Below, piece by piece: positions 1 to 5,307 of a stretch of DNA of 5,307 nt. Under the pieces are notes generated by a model. That model was not told the DNA's origin. It saw only the letters and a program-made list of their open reading frames with translations, and searched no databases. The stretch comes from an uncultured beta proteobacterium. GTDB lineage: Bacteria; Pseudomonadota; Gammaproteobacteria; Burkholderiales; Burkholderiaceae_C. The position numbers and the translations under genes are program-made. Location: the NCBI GenBank assembly GCA_903834645.1, contig CAILKA010000497.1:1-5307 (forward strand), in the 5' to 3' direction. Every line of letters begins with the position of its first letter. Positions within the stretch are counted from its first letter, which is position 1.

Positions 1-589
1 GGACTTCGTCTACCAGGGCTACAACGGCGTGATGTGCGTGGAGGCGGGCGGACCGCCGGCAGGCACGGGCTGCGGGGGCTACGTGGTGGGGCAGACCGTG
101 AAGCTGCTCAAGGAGCATCACCTGCTCGAGGACACGGATGTCGTGATCTTCGACGTCCTGGGCGACGTGGTGTGCGGTGGGTTTGCCGCGCCTCTGCAGC
201 ATGCCGACAGGGCGCTGATCGTTACGGCCAACGACTTCGACTCGATCTTCGCGATGAACCGCATCGTGCAGGCGATCGGGGCGAAATCGAAGAACTACAA
301 CGTGCGCCTGGGTGGCGTGATCGCCAACCGCAGCGCCGAGACCGACCAGATCGACAAGTTCAACTCGCGCATCGGCTTGAAGACGATGGCGCGCTTCCCC
401 GACCTGGACGCGATCCGGCGCAGTCGGCTGAAGAAGGCCACGCTTTTCGAGATGGAGGACACGCCCGAGCTTGCCGCGGTGCAGCAGGAGTACCTGCAGC
501 TGGCCGCGCGGCTGTGGGCGGGCGTGGAGCCGCTGTCGGCGGTGCCGCTGAAGGACCGCGAGATCTTCGACCTGCTGGGCTTCGACTGA
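1..589 (+). CDS. bchL: Light-independent protochlorophyllide reductase, iron-sulfur ATP-binding protein BchL (3' part)
   Basis: BchL is the NifH-like, ATP-hydrolysing homodimeric reductase of dark-operative protochlorophyllide reductase; it passes electrons from a [4Fe-4S] cluster to BchN-BchB in the cytoplasm. The gene enters from the left edge in frame from base 2, giving 195 C-terminal residues. Visible are GGPPAGTGCGGY and DVLGDVVCGGFAAPL (switch II type), whose cysteines at partial residues 24 and 58 are 34 apart, as for the two cluster ligands of the family (Cys97/Cys131 in Rhodobacter). By that numbering about 73 N-terminal residues, with the P-loop, are missing. Later come LIVTANDFDSIFAMNRI and PDLDAIRRSRLKKATLFEM, typical of BchL/ChlL rather than NifH. 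The C-terminus is complete (ends FDLLGFD). The stop at 587-589 is one base before bchM, which suggests co-transcription and coupled translation. No disruption is seen. Confidence 0.97.
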   Translation, partial: DFVYQGYNGVMCVEAGGPPAGTGCGGYVVGQTVKLLKEHHLLEDTDVVIFDVLGDVVCGGFAAPLQHADRALIVTANDFDSIFAMNRIVQAIGAKSKNYNVRLGGVIANRSAETDQIDKFNSRIGLKTMARFPDLDAIRRSRLKKATLFEMEDTPELAAVQQEYLQLAARLWAGVEPLSAVPLKDREIFDLLGFD

Positions 590-590
590 C

Positions 591-1313
591 ATGAGCCTGC
601 ACACCGGTACCTATCAGCGTCGCCGGGGCGAGATCGAGCACTACTTCGATCGCACGGCGATGAAGGCGTGGGAGCAATTGACCTCCACCGCCCCCGTGAG
701 CCGCGTGCGAGCCACCGTGCGCGCCGGACGCGACCGCATGCGCGACACGCTGCTTGCGTGGCTGCCGGCCGACCTCGGCGGCGCACGCGTGCTCGATGCC
801 GGTTGCGGCACGGGTGCTTTCGCGATCGAGGCCGCGCGCCGCGGAGCGCGGGTGCTTGCCATCGATCTCTCGCCCTCGCTCGTGGACGTGGCGCGCCAGC
901 GCGCCGACGAATTGCTCGGCAGCAGCGCGGAGCGTGCGCGCATCGAGTTCGACAGCGGCGACATGAGCGACGCGCGCCTGGGCGAGTTCGACCATGTCGT
1001 GGCGATGGACTCCCTCATCCACTACCGCACGCCCGACGCGGTTGCGGTGCTGCGCGCGCTCGCCCCGCGCGTGCGCCGCTCGATGGTGGTGACCTTTGCG
1101 CCGGCCACGCCGGCGCTGCGCGCGATGCACGCAGTGGGCAAGCTCTTCCCGCGCGGGGACAGGGCGCCCTCGATCGTGCCGGTACCCGAGATGTCGCTGC
1201 GGCGCGAGATTGCGGCGCAGCTCGGTCCGGACACCTGGTCCGTCGAGCGCACGCACACGGTGCGCAGCGGCTTCTACACCTCTCAGGCCTTCGAGCTGGG
1301 ACGCACGTGCTGA
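591..1313 (+). CDS. bchM: Magnesium protoporphyrin IX O-methyltransferase BchM
   Basis: BchM transfers a methyl group from S-adenosylmethionine to the C13 propionate of Mg-protoporphyrin IX, making the monomethyl ester used by the ring-closing cyclase (AcsF here, BchE in anaerobes). The protein has 240 residues, close to the family norm. The N-terminus carries the BchM-type EHYFDRTAMKAW (residues 16-27) and VRAGRDRMRDTLL. Class I methyltransferase motif I is VLDAGCGTG (67-75), followed by an acidic strand end LAIDLSPSLVDVA (Asp92) and DMSDARLGEFDHVVAMDSLIHY (124-145). GKLFPRGDRAPSIVPVP (183-199) and the C-terminal RSGFYTSQAFEL also match BchM/ChlM. The ATG lies one base after the bchL stop. 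Only a weak GGG sits upstream, 11 nt from the ATG, so initiation probably depends on ribosomes finishing bchL. The 3' end overlaps lhaA by 7 bp. Confidence 0.97.
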   Translation: MSLHTGTYQRRRGEIEHYFDRTAMKAWEQLTSTAPVSRVRATVRAGRDRMRDTLLAWLPADLGGARVLDAGCGTGAFAIEAARRGARVLAIDLSPSLVDVARQRADELLGSSAERARIEFDSGDMSDARLGEFDHVVAMDSLIHYRTPDAVAVLRALAPRVRRSMVVTFAPATPALRAMHAVGKLFPRGDRAPSIVPVPEMSLRREIAAQLGPDTWSVERTHTVRSGFYTSQAFELGRTC

Positions 1314-2758
1314 AGTTTTCCCTCACTGGCCTGCCGCGACTGGACTGGACGCGTGTGGCTGCGCGCTACCTGCCCTTCGCAGACGCGGCCAGCGAGGACC
1401 TGCCGCTGGTGCGCCTGGTGCGCCTGGCACTGTTTCAGGTGACGGTGGGGATGGTCAGCGTGCTCGCGGTGGGCACGCTCAACCGCGTGATGATCGTGGA
1501 GATCGGCGTGGGTGCGTGGCTGGTGTCGCTGATGGTGGCGCTGCCGCTGCTGGTGGCTCCGTTCCGGGCGCTGATCGGCTGGACGAGCGACCGCCACAGG
1601 AGCCCGTTGGGCTGGCGTCGCGTGCCCTTCATCTGGATGGGCAGCGGCCTGCAGTTCGCGGGGCTGGCCATCATGCCCTTCGCGATCGTGCTGCTTGGCG
1701 GCGAGCTGGCGGCGCAGTTGTGGGCCGGGCACCTGGCGGCGGCGCTGGCCTTCCTGTTGGCGGGGGCCGGTGCGCAGACGGTGCAGACCGCAGGCCTGGC
1801 ACTCGCGACCGATCTCGCCAGCGAGCGCACGCGACCACGCGTGGTGGCGCTGATGTACGTGATGCTGCTGGCCGGCATGGTGGGCAGCGGCATCGCGTTC
1901 AGCCTGCTGCTGGCCGACTACAGCCACACCCGGCTCGTGCAGGTGGTGCAGGGCACGGCCGTGCTCGTGCTCCTCCTCAACCTCGTGGCGGTGTGGAAGC
2001 AAGAGCCGCGCGACCGCGAGCGCGCGCGTGCGCCAGCGGACCCGACGCCCTTTGGCCTGGCCTGGCGTGCCTTCGCGGCACATGGCCGCACCACGCGTTT
2101 CCTGCTGGCCGTGGGGCTGGGCACGGCCGCCTTCAACATGCAGGACATCATCCTGGAGCCTTACGGTGCCGAGGTGCTCGGGCTGAGCGTGGGCCAGACC
2201 ACCCTGCTCACTGGCCTGATGGCTGCCGGTGCCATCGGTGCCTGCGCGCTGGCCGCGCGCATGCTGGCTCGGCAGGCCGATCCGCAGCGCGTGGCCGCGC
2301 TCGGGCTGGTTGCGGGCTTGGCCGCCTTCTCGTGCGTGGTGTTCGCTGAGCCGCTGCAGTCGGCCACCCTGTTTCGGGTCGGCGTGGTGCTGATCGGCCT
2401 GGGAGGCGGGCTCTTCTCGGTGGGCACGCTGAGCGCAGCGATGCAACTGGAGAGTGGCGGGCTCCACGGAATGGTGCTCGGGGCCTGGGGCGGGGTGGTC
2501 GCCACGGCCACCGGCCTTTCGGTGGCGCTGGGTGGCGTCCTGCGCGATGGCGGCACCCATCTCGCGATGTCTGGCGCGCTGGGCGAGGCCCTGGCCACGC
2601 CCGCTGCCGGCTACGGTTTTGTCTACCACCTCGAGCTCGCGCTGCTGTTCGTCACGCTCGTGGTGATTGGTCCGCTCGTGCGCCGGCGCGGGCCCCTCGC
2701 CACCCGCACCGATCACTTGCCCCCGTCACGCTTTGGCCTGGCCGATTTCCCCGGCTGA
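1307..2758 (+). CDS. lhaA: LhaA, PucC-family light-harvesting complex 1 assembly membrane protein
   Basis: LhaA belongs to the PUCC branch of the major facilitator fold and is required for assembly of the light-harvesting 1 antenna in the cytoplasmic membrane. From a GTG at 1307 the product is 483 residues, mostly hydrophobic, consistent with about 12 membrane helices. Family marks are LVRLVRLALFQVTVGM (34-49), the loop GWTSDRHRSPLGWRRVPFIWMG (91-112, resembling the MFS helix 2-3 motif), GAGAQTVQTAGLALATDLA (153-171) and NMQDIILEPYGAEVLGLSVGQ (277-297). The GTG gives the expected start (LKFSLTGLP...) and overlaps the end of bchM by 7 bp, with GGGA at 1298-1301 as a weak binding site. The frame is open much further upstream, inside bchM, but that part is a shadow. 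Order bchM-lhaA-puhA is conserved in purple bacteria; in Rhodobacter capsulatus a puhA promoter is reported within lhaA. Placement before puhA favours LhaA over PucC. Confidence 0.94.
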   Translation: MLKFSLTGLPRLDWTRVAARYLPFADAASEDLPLVRLVRLALFQVTVGMVSVLAVGTLNRVMIVEIGVGAWLVSLMVALPLLVAPFRALIGWTSDRHRSPLGWRRVPFIWMGSGLQFAGLAIMPFAIVLLGGELAAQLWAGHLAAALAFLLAGAGAQTVQTAGLALATDLASERTRPRVVALMYVMLLAGMVGSGIAFSLLLADYSHTRLVQVVQGTAVLVLLLNLVAVWKQEPRDRERARAPADPTPFGLAWRAFAAHGRTTRFLLAVGLGTAAFNMQDIILEPYGAEVLGLSVGQTTLLTGLMAAGAIGACALAARMLARQADPQRVAALGLVAGLAAFSCVVFAEPLQSATLFRVGVVLIGLGGGLFSVGTLSAAMQLESGGLHGMVLGAWGGVVATATGLSVALGGVLRDGGTHLAMSGALGEALATPAAGYGFVYHLELALLFVTLVVIGPLVRRRGPLATRTDHLPPSRFGLADFPG

Positions 2759-2817
2759 GCCGCCCCTTTCACCTTCCCAACGTCCACCGACACCGCCAGA
2801 CATTCAGGAGAGCGCCC
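2759..2817 (+). promoter_or_regulatory. C-rich, G-poor leader between lhaA and puhA
   Basis: This is the only sizeable non-coding gap. Bases 2761-2800 contain 21 C, 8 A, 6 T and only 5 G, unlike the G-rich coding strand around it. I see no stable inverted repeat, no T-run terminator and no PpsR/CrtJ-type TGT-N12-ACA site. It probably serves as an unstructured leader for puhA; a role in Rho loading is possible but unproven. No convincing sigma-70 promoter boxes are visible. Confidence 0.45.
2806..2812 (+). promoter_or_regulatory. Ribosome binding site of puhA
   Basis: AGGAGAG lies here, with the AGGAG core ending 7 nt before the puhA ATG at 2818. This is ideal spacing, and it is one of the two strongest Shine-Dalgarno matches in the window. 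It fixes the puhA start and suits a structural subunit needed in bulk. Confidence 0.85.
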
Positions 2818-3576
2818 ATGGGAACCGGAGCCATTACCTCATACGTCGACGTCGCCCAGTTGGTGCTGTACGCCTTCTGGATCTTCTTTGCCGGCGTCAT
2901 CTATTACCTCGTGCGCGAGAACCGGCGCGAGGGCTATCCGCTGGAGACCTGGCGCGGCGATTCCGCTGAAGGCTGGATCCCGATTCCCGAGCCCAAGGCC
3001 TACCGTCTGACCTCGGGCGAGATCGTGTACGCCCCGAACGACAAGGGCCCGCTGCGCAACTTCAGCGCCGAGCGGGTCCACGGCTCGGAGGGCACGCCTT
3101 TGGAGCCGGTGGGCAACCCGCTGCTGGCTGGTGTCGGGCCAGGTTCCTGGACCGAGCGCGCCGACCACCCCGACCTCGACAGCCATGGCGAGCCGAAGAT
3201 CCGTCCGTTGTCGCAGGTGCCTGAGTGCAACGTCAGCGACAAGGATCCCGACCCGCGCGGCATGACCCTGGTGGACGCAAACGAAGACCCGGTGGGAACG
3301 GTCCGCGACCTGTGGATCGACGCGCCCGAGATGGTCTTTCGCTACCTGGATGTGGAGCTCGCCGACGGTTCGCGCCGAGCACTCGTGCCGATGACGTTCT
3401 GCCGCATCACGCGTGAGCGCGTGAAGGTGCATGCGCTGCTGGCCTCGCAGTGGGCAGGGGTGCCGGCGACCAAATCCGCGGGCTCGATCACGCTGCTGGA
3501 GGAGGAGAAGATCTCCGCCTACTTCGGCGCCGGGCTCCTGTATGCCGAGCCGACCCGACTGGAGCCGCTCGTATGA
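2818..3576 (+). CDS. puhA: Photosynthetic reaction centre H subunit PuhA
   Basis: PuhA caps the L-M reaction-centre core on the cytoplasmic side, stabilises it and forms the proton path to secondary quinone QB. The product is 252 residues, near the usual 250-260. A short N-terminus is followed by one membrane helix at about residues 12-31 (VAQLVLYAFWIFFAGVIYYL), then the diagnostic RENRREGYPLE (33-43). The rest is the soluble domain: GVGPGSWTERADHPDLDSHG (105-124), DLWIDAPEM (164-172), VELADGS (179-185), WAGVPATKS (212-220) and ITLLEEEKISAYFGAGLLYAEP (224-245). Asp168 and Glu171 align with Asp170 and Glu173 of the R. sphaeroides H subunit, and His123 with His126; Glu125 stands where that species has His128. 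The start is set by AGGAG at 2806. Its last bases overlap puhB by 4 bp. Confidence 0.98.
   Translation: MGTGAITSYVDVAQLVLYAFWIFFAGVIYYLVRENRREGYPLETWRGDSAEGWIPIPEPKAYRLTSGEIVYAPNDKGPLRNFSAERVHGSEGTPLEPVGNPLLAGVGPGSWTERADHPDLDSHGEPKIRPLSQVPECNVSDKDPDPRGMTLVDANEDPVGTVRDLWIDAPEMVFRYLDVELADGSRRALVPMTFCRITRERVKVHALLASQWAGVPATKSAGSITLLEEEKISAYFGAGLLYAEPTRLEPLV
3561..3564 (+). promoter_or_regulatory. Ribosome binding site of puhB inside puhA
   Basis: GGAG within the last codons of puhA lies 8 nt before the ATG at 3573. It supports that ATG over the in-frame GTGs at 3585 and 3606, which have no such site. Confidence 0.6.
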
Positions 3577-4295
3577 GGCCGGCCGTGCGCGCTGACCGGC
3601 CGGCCGTGCCGCAGTCACCTGCGCGCGGCCACGAGCACGAGCTCGAGCCGGAGTTCGGGCTGCCTGAGGCACTGCCGGCAGACGAGCGCATCCTGTGGCA
3701 AGGACAGCCCCAGGCGGCGCTGGTGGCCCGGCGCATCTTCCACCTGCCAGCGCTGGCTCTGTACTTTGGGGTCATGCTTGCCTGGCGGGTGGCCGTGCAG
3801 GTGCACGACGGTGCCGCCTGGCATGAAGCCCTGCGCGGCACGGTCGCACTGGCTCTGCTGGCCGCAGTCGCGCTGACCATCGTGGCCACCCTGGCCCGGC
3901 TGACTGCCAGCACGACCGCCTACACCCTCACCAACAAGCGGGTGGTGATGCGCATCGGGATCGTGCTCACCGTCACCTACAACCTGCCGCTGCGCCAGAT
4001 CGACGGCGCCAACCTGCTGCCCCTGAAGGCAGGCAGCGGAGAGATCTCGCTTGCGTTGCGGGGCGACACACGCATCGCCGTGCTGCACCTGTGGCCGCAT
4101 GCGCGGCCCTGGCACTACACCCGACCGCAGCCCATGCTGCGCTGCCTGGCGGATGCCGAAGCGGTGGCGGCTCGCCTGACACAGGCCTGGGCCGAGGCCA
4201 ACGCCACGGTTGCGCGCCCGGCACCGGCTGCGGAAATCGATGCGGATCGCGTACGCGGCACGCGTGGCGAGACCCCACAGCCGGTCTCGGCCTGA
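3573..4295 (+). CDS. puhB: Photosynthetic complex assembly protein PuhB
   Basis: PuhB is a membrane protein that promotes reaction-centre assembly in purple bacteria; family knowledge places it in the bacterial PH-like (bPH_2) group. The product is 240 residues from the ATG in the ATGA overlap with puhA. After a charged N-terminus comes the family start GLPEALPADERILWQGQP (29-46), then two hydrophobic helices at about 56-75 and 88-108. The PH-like segment follows: TTAYTLTNKRVVMRIGIVLTV (114-134) and YNLPLRQIDGANL (136-148), the usual TNKRV pattern. The C-terminal 30 residues are Ala/Pro/Arg-rich and probably disordered. About 20 residues precede the conserved start, more than I recall for R. 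capsulatus PuhB, and include a duplicated RPAV (2-5 and 9-12). GTG at 3606 is an alternative start, but GGAG at 3561 favours the ATG. Translation is probably coupled to puhA. Confidence 0.93.
   Translation: MRPAVRADRPAVPQSPARGHEHELEPEFGLPEALPADERILWQGQPQAALVARRIFHLPALALYFGVMLAWRVAVQVHDGAAWHEALRGTVALALLAAVALTIVATLARLTASTTAYTLTNKRVVMRIGIVLTVTYNLPLRQIDGANLLPLKAGSGEISLALRGDTRIAVLHLWPHARPWHYTRPQPMLRCLADAEAVAARLTQAWAEANATVARPAPAAEIDADRVRGTRGETPQPVSA
3577..3605 (+). repeat. Inverted repeat (9-bp G/C stem) at puhA-puhB junction
   Basis: GGCCGGCCG (3577-3585) is complementary to CGGCCGGCC (3597-3605) with an 11-nt loop, so the mRNA can form a perfect 9-bp all-G/C hairpin. It begins directly after the puhA stop and one base past the puhB ATG. 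No U-tract follows, so it does not look like an intrinsic terminator. It lies within the first puhB codons, inside the expected footprint of an initiating ribosome. Confidence 0.7.
3577..3609 (+). repeat. 12-bp direct repeat, 21-nt period, at 5' end of puhB
   Basis: GGCCGGCCGTGC occurs at 3577-3588 and again at 3598-3609. The 21-nt offset keeps frame and gives RPAV twice in PuhB. Because GGCCGGCC is its own reverse complement, the same two copies also form the inverted repeat. It could be a small tandem duplication. Confidence 0.75.
4268..4289 (+). repeat. Inverted repeat (7-bp stem) near the puhB stop codon
   Basis: CGAGACC (4268-4274) pairs with GGTCTCG (4283-4289) across an 8-nt loop, ending 3 nt before the puhB stop at 4293. 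No T-run follows. A stem of this length can occur by chance in G+C-rich coding DNA, so function is uncertain. Confidence 0.45.
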
Positions 4296-4307
4296 TCAGG
4301 AGCCCCC

Positions 4308-4312
4308 GGGGA
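4308..4312 (+). promoter_or_regulatory. Ribosome binding site of puhC
   Basis: GGGGA ends 7 nt before the puhC ATG at 4320. A better consensus match, AGGAG at 4298-4302, is 17 nt from the ATG, too far for normal use, and no in-frame start lies between them. GGGGA is therefore the likelier site. Confidence 0.55.
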
Positions 4313-4319
4313 AACCACG

Positions 4320-4811
4320 ATGAACGCCACCGGCCTGACCCACCCGACCGACCTGAACGACACACCGGTACGCGCCAAGCCGCTCTTTCCGCGAGCGGTG
4401 CTCGTCGCGGCGGCCTGCATCGTGGGGCTCACGCTTCTCGCGGTGTCGACCCTGCGGCTGACCGGCTTCGATCCGGCGCAGGCGCCGGCGGCCGTGGTGG
4501 TGGAGCGTCGGCTCGTGTTTGCCGATGCATCCGATGGTGCCGTTCAGGTGAAGGATGCCGTCAGTGGCGAGGCCGTGGCCCGGATGGCCGGCGAGCAGGG
4601 CTTCCTGCGCGGCGTGCTGCGCGGCCTCGCACGTGAGCGTCGTGCCCTGGGCGTGCCGGCCGAGGCGCCCTATGTGCTCACGCTGCATGCCGATGCACGG
4701 CTGCTGATCACCGATTCCGCGACCGGCCAGCACATCGACCTGGCCTCCTTCGGCCCCGACAACGCAGCCGTGTTCCTGCGCTGGCTGCCCCCATCCCCTC
4801 GCAAGGAGTGA
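4320..4811 (+). CDS. puhC: Photosynthetic complex assembly protein PuhC
   Basis: PuhC is a small, single-span membrane protein needed for normal RC-LH1 core levels and organisation. The product has 163 residues, matching the family size. A polar N-terminus (1-24) leads into one membrane helix at about 25-45 (RAVLVAAACIVGLTLLAVST). The larger remainder carries the recognisable block ERRLVFADASDGAVQVKDA (62-80) and GEQGFLRGVLRGLARERRALG (91-111), then a beta-rich tail with LLITDSATGQHIDLASFGPDNA. By the usual topology of the family this domain would be periplasmic (inference). It starts 24 nt after puhB. Its final codons contain the acsF ribosome binding site, so the two are tightly linked. The biochemical mechanism of PuhC is not known from sequence. 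Confidence 0.92.
   Translation: MNATGLTHPTDLNDTPVRAKPLFPRAVLVAAACIVGLTLLAVSTLRLTGFDPAQAPAAVVVERRLVFADASDGAVQVKDAVSGEAVARMAGEQGFLRGVLRGLARERRALGVPAEAPYVLTLHADARLLITDSATGQHIDLASFGPDNAAVFLRWLPPSPRKE
4803..4808 (+). promoter_or_regulatory. Ribosome binding site of acsF inside puhC
   Basis: AAGGAG forms the last two sense codons of puhC (Lys-Glu) and sits 8 nt before the acsF ATG at 4817. It is the best Shine-Dalgarno match in the window and sets the acsF start. Confidence 0.85.
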
Positions 4812-4816
4812 ATCCC

Positions 4817-5307
4817 ATGAGCGCCGTGCCAACCCTGGAAAATCCCGACGAGGTGCTGCAGCGCGCACGCACCGAGGACCTGATCAGCCCCCGGTTCTAC
4901 ACCACCGACTTCGACGAGATGGACCGCATCGACGTGTCGTCGCTGCGCGCCGAATGGGACGCCATGCTCGCCGAATACGAGGGCGACAACAACCAGGACC
5001 ACTTCAAGCGTGACGACACCTTCACGGCCGAAATCCGCACGCTGGACCCGGCCTTGCGTCAGGAGTTCCTGGACTTCCTCATCACCTCGATCACTTCGGA
5101 GTTTTCGGGCTGCGTGCTCTACAACGAGATCAGGAAGAAGGTGGACAACCCGGACATCAAGCGGCTGATGACCTACCTGACGCGTGACGAGTCGCGGCAC
5201 GCGAACTTCATCAACATGAGCCTGCGCGACTTCGGGCTGGCGGTGGATCTGCAGAAGCTGCGCGCCACCAAGGCCTACACCTACTTCAAGCCGAAGTACA
5301 TCCTGTA
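4817..5307 (+). CDS. acsF: Aerobic Mg-protoporphyrin IX monomethyl ester oxidative cyclase AcsF (5' part)
   Basis: AcsF is a diiron, O2-dependent enzyme that forms the isocyclic fifth ring of (bacterio)chlorophyll, converting Mg-protoporphyrin IX monomethyl ester to divinyl-protochlorophyllide. The window holds the first 163 residues, then two bases of the next codon; the Rubrivivax homologue was first called orf358, so a little under half is present. After a variable N-terminus come LISPRFYTTDFDEMD (22-36), DHFKRDDTF (61-69) and EFSGCVLYNEI (95-105). The diiron pattern E-x28-DExRH is intact: Glu95 with Asp124-Glu125-Ser-Arg-His128. NFINMSLRDFGLAVDL and AYTYFKPKYIL match AcsF closely. It follows puhC by 5 nt and has AAGGAG at 4803. 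This implies bacteriochlorophyll synthesis in the presence of oxygen. The C-terminal ligands lie outside the window. Confidence 0.97.
   Translation, partial: MSAVPTLENPDEVLQRARTEDLISPRFYTTDFDEMDRIDVSSLRAEWDAMLAEYEGDNNQDHFKRDDTFTAEIRTLDPALRQEFLDFLITSITSEFSGCVLYNEIRKKVDNPDIKRLMTYLTRDESRHANFINMSLRDFGLAVDLQKLRATKAYTYFKPKYIL

Noticed and set aside
1..589. Possible nitrogenase iron protein (NifH) or chlorin reductase BchX instead of BchL
   Set aside because: The cysteine motifs are shared, but GGPPAGTGCGGYVVGQTVKLL and the PDLDAIRRSRLKK region, plus the bchM neighbour, are specific to BchL/ChlL.
360..1256. Long - strand open frame opposite bchL/bchM
   Set aside because: Arg/Ala/His-rich shadow of two well-recognised + strand genes; no motif and no binding site.
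668..1306. Upstream extension of the lhaA frame through bchM
   Set aside because: The extension is Arg/Ala-rich noise in the wrong frame of bchM; conserved LhaA sequence begins at the GTG at 1307.
1406..1427. Tandem CTGGTGCGC repeat in lhaA
   Set aside because: It encodes LVRLVRL in a segment normally Leu/Arg-rich in PucC-family proteins, so it needs no special explanation.
1283..2716. Long open frame on the - strand opposite lhaA (477 codons)
   Set aside because: Its product is a low-complexity His/Gln/Arg/Ala mix without domains. It mirrors third-position G/C bias of lhaA, whose own frame encodes conserved motifs.
2700..2817. PpsR/CrtJ operator (TGT-N12-ACA) near puhA
   Set aside because: Scanning by eye, no TGT with ACA at the right spacing was found here or at the other gene junctions.
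3450..3572. Upstream extension of the puhB frame into puhA
   Set aside because: This stretch encodes the conserved PuhA C-terminus in another frame; the ATG in the ATGA overlap has a binding site and correct length.
2839..3672. - strand open frame opposite puhA
   Set aside because: Shadow of puhA; composition is Arg/Ala/Gln-rich and no family is recognisable.

Overview
This window is part of a purple-bacterial photosynthesis gene cluster. All genes lie on the + strand and are packed end to end: bchL (3' part), bchM, lhaA, puhA, puhB, puhC and acsF (5' part). Every gene belongs to a recognised family, so the assignment rests on conserved motifs and on gene order. The DNA is very G+C-rich. The order bchL-bchM-lhaA-puhABC is the conserved core of proteobacterial photosynthesis superoperons. 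An O2-dependent cyclase gene (acsF) directly after puhC points most plausibly to a betaproteobacterium of the Rubrivivax/Roseateles/Rhodoferax kind. That taxonomic call is inference from memory of gene order.

Layout: 1-589 encodes the C-terminal 195 residues of BchL, the iron-protein of dark-operative protochlorophyllide reductase. 591-1313 is BchM, which methylates Mg-protoporphyrin IX. 1307-2758 is LhaA, a PucC-family membrane protein for light-harvesting 1 assembly; it starts on a GTG inside the end of bchM. The only real intergenic gap (2759-2817, 59 nt) is C-rich and G-poor and ends in a good ribosome binding site for puhA. 2818-3576 is PuhA, the reaction-centre H subunit. 3573-4295 is PuhB (ATGA overlap) and 4320-4811 is PuhC, both reaction-centre/LH1 assembly factors. 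4817-5307 is the first 163 residues of AcsF, the aerobic Mg-protoporphyrin monomethyl ester cyclase, which runs off the window.

How they work together: BchM makes Mg-protoporphyrin IX monomethyl ester, AcsF closes its fifth ring using O2 to give protochlorophyllide, and BchL (with BchN and BchB, not in the window) delivers electrons to reduce protochlorophyllide on the way to bacteriochlorophyll. LhaA, PuhB and PuhC help assemble the pigment-loaded RC-LH1 core, of which PuhA is a structural subunit. One transcript therefore probably couples pigment supply to core-complex assembly.

I found no undescribed system. The points most worth a second look are small: a 9-bp all-G/C inverted repeat right at the puhA stop/puhB start, a weaker hairpin at the puhB 3' end, the C-rich puhA leader, and a glutamate in PuhA where the Rhodobacter sphaeroides H subunit has proton-entry residue His128. 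No tRNA, rRNA, mobile element, CRISPR array or convincing terminator is visible.
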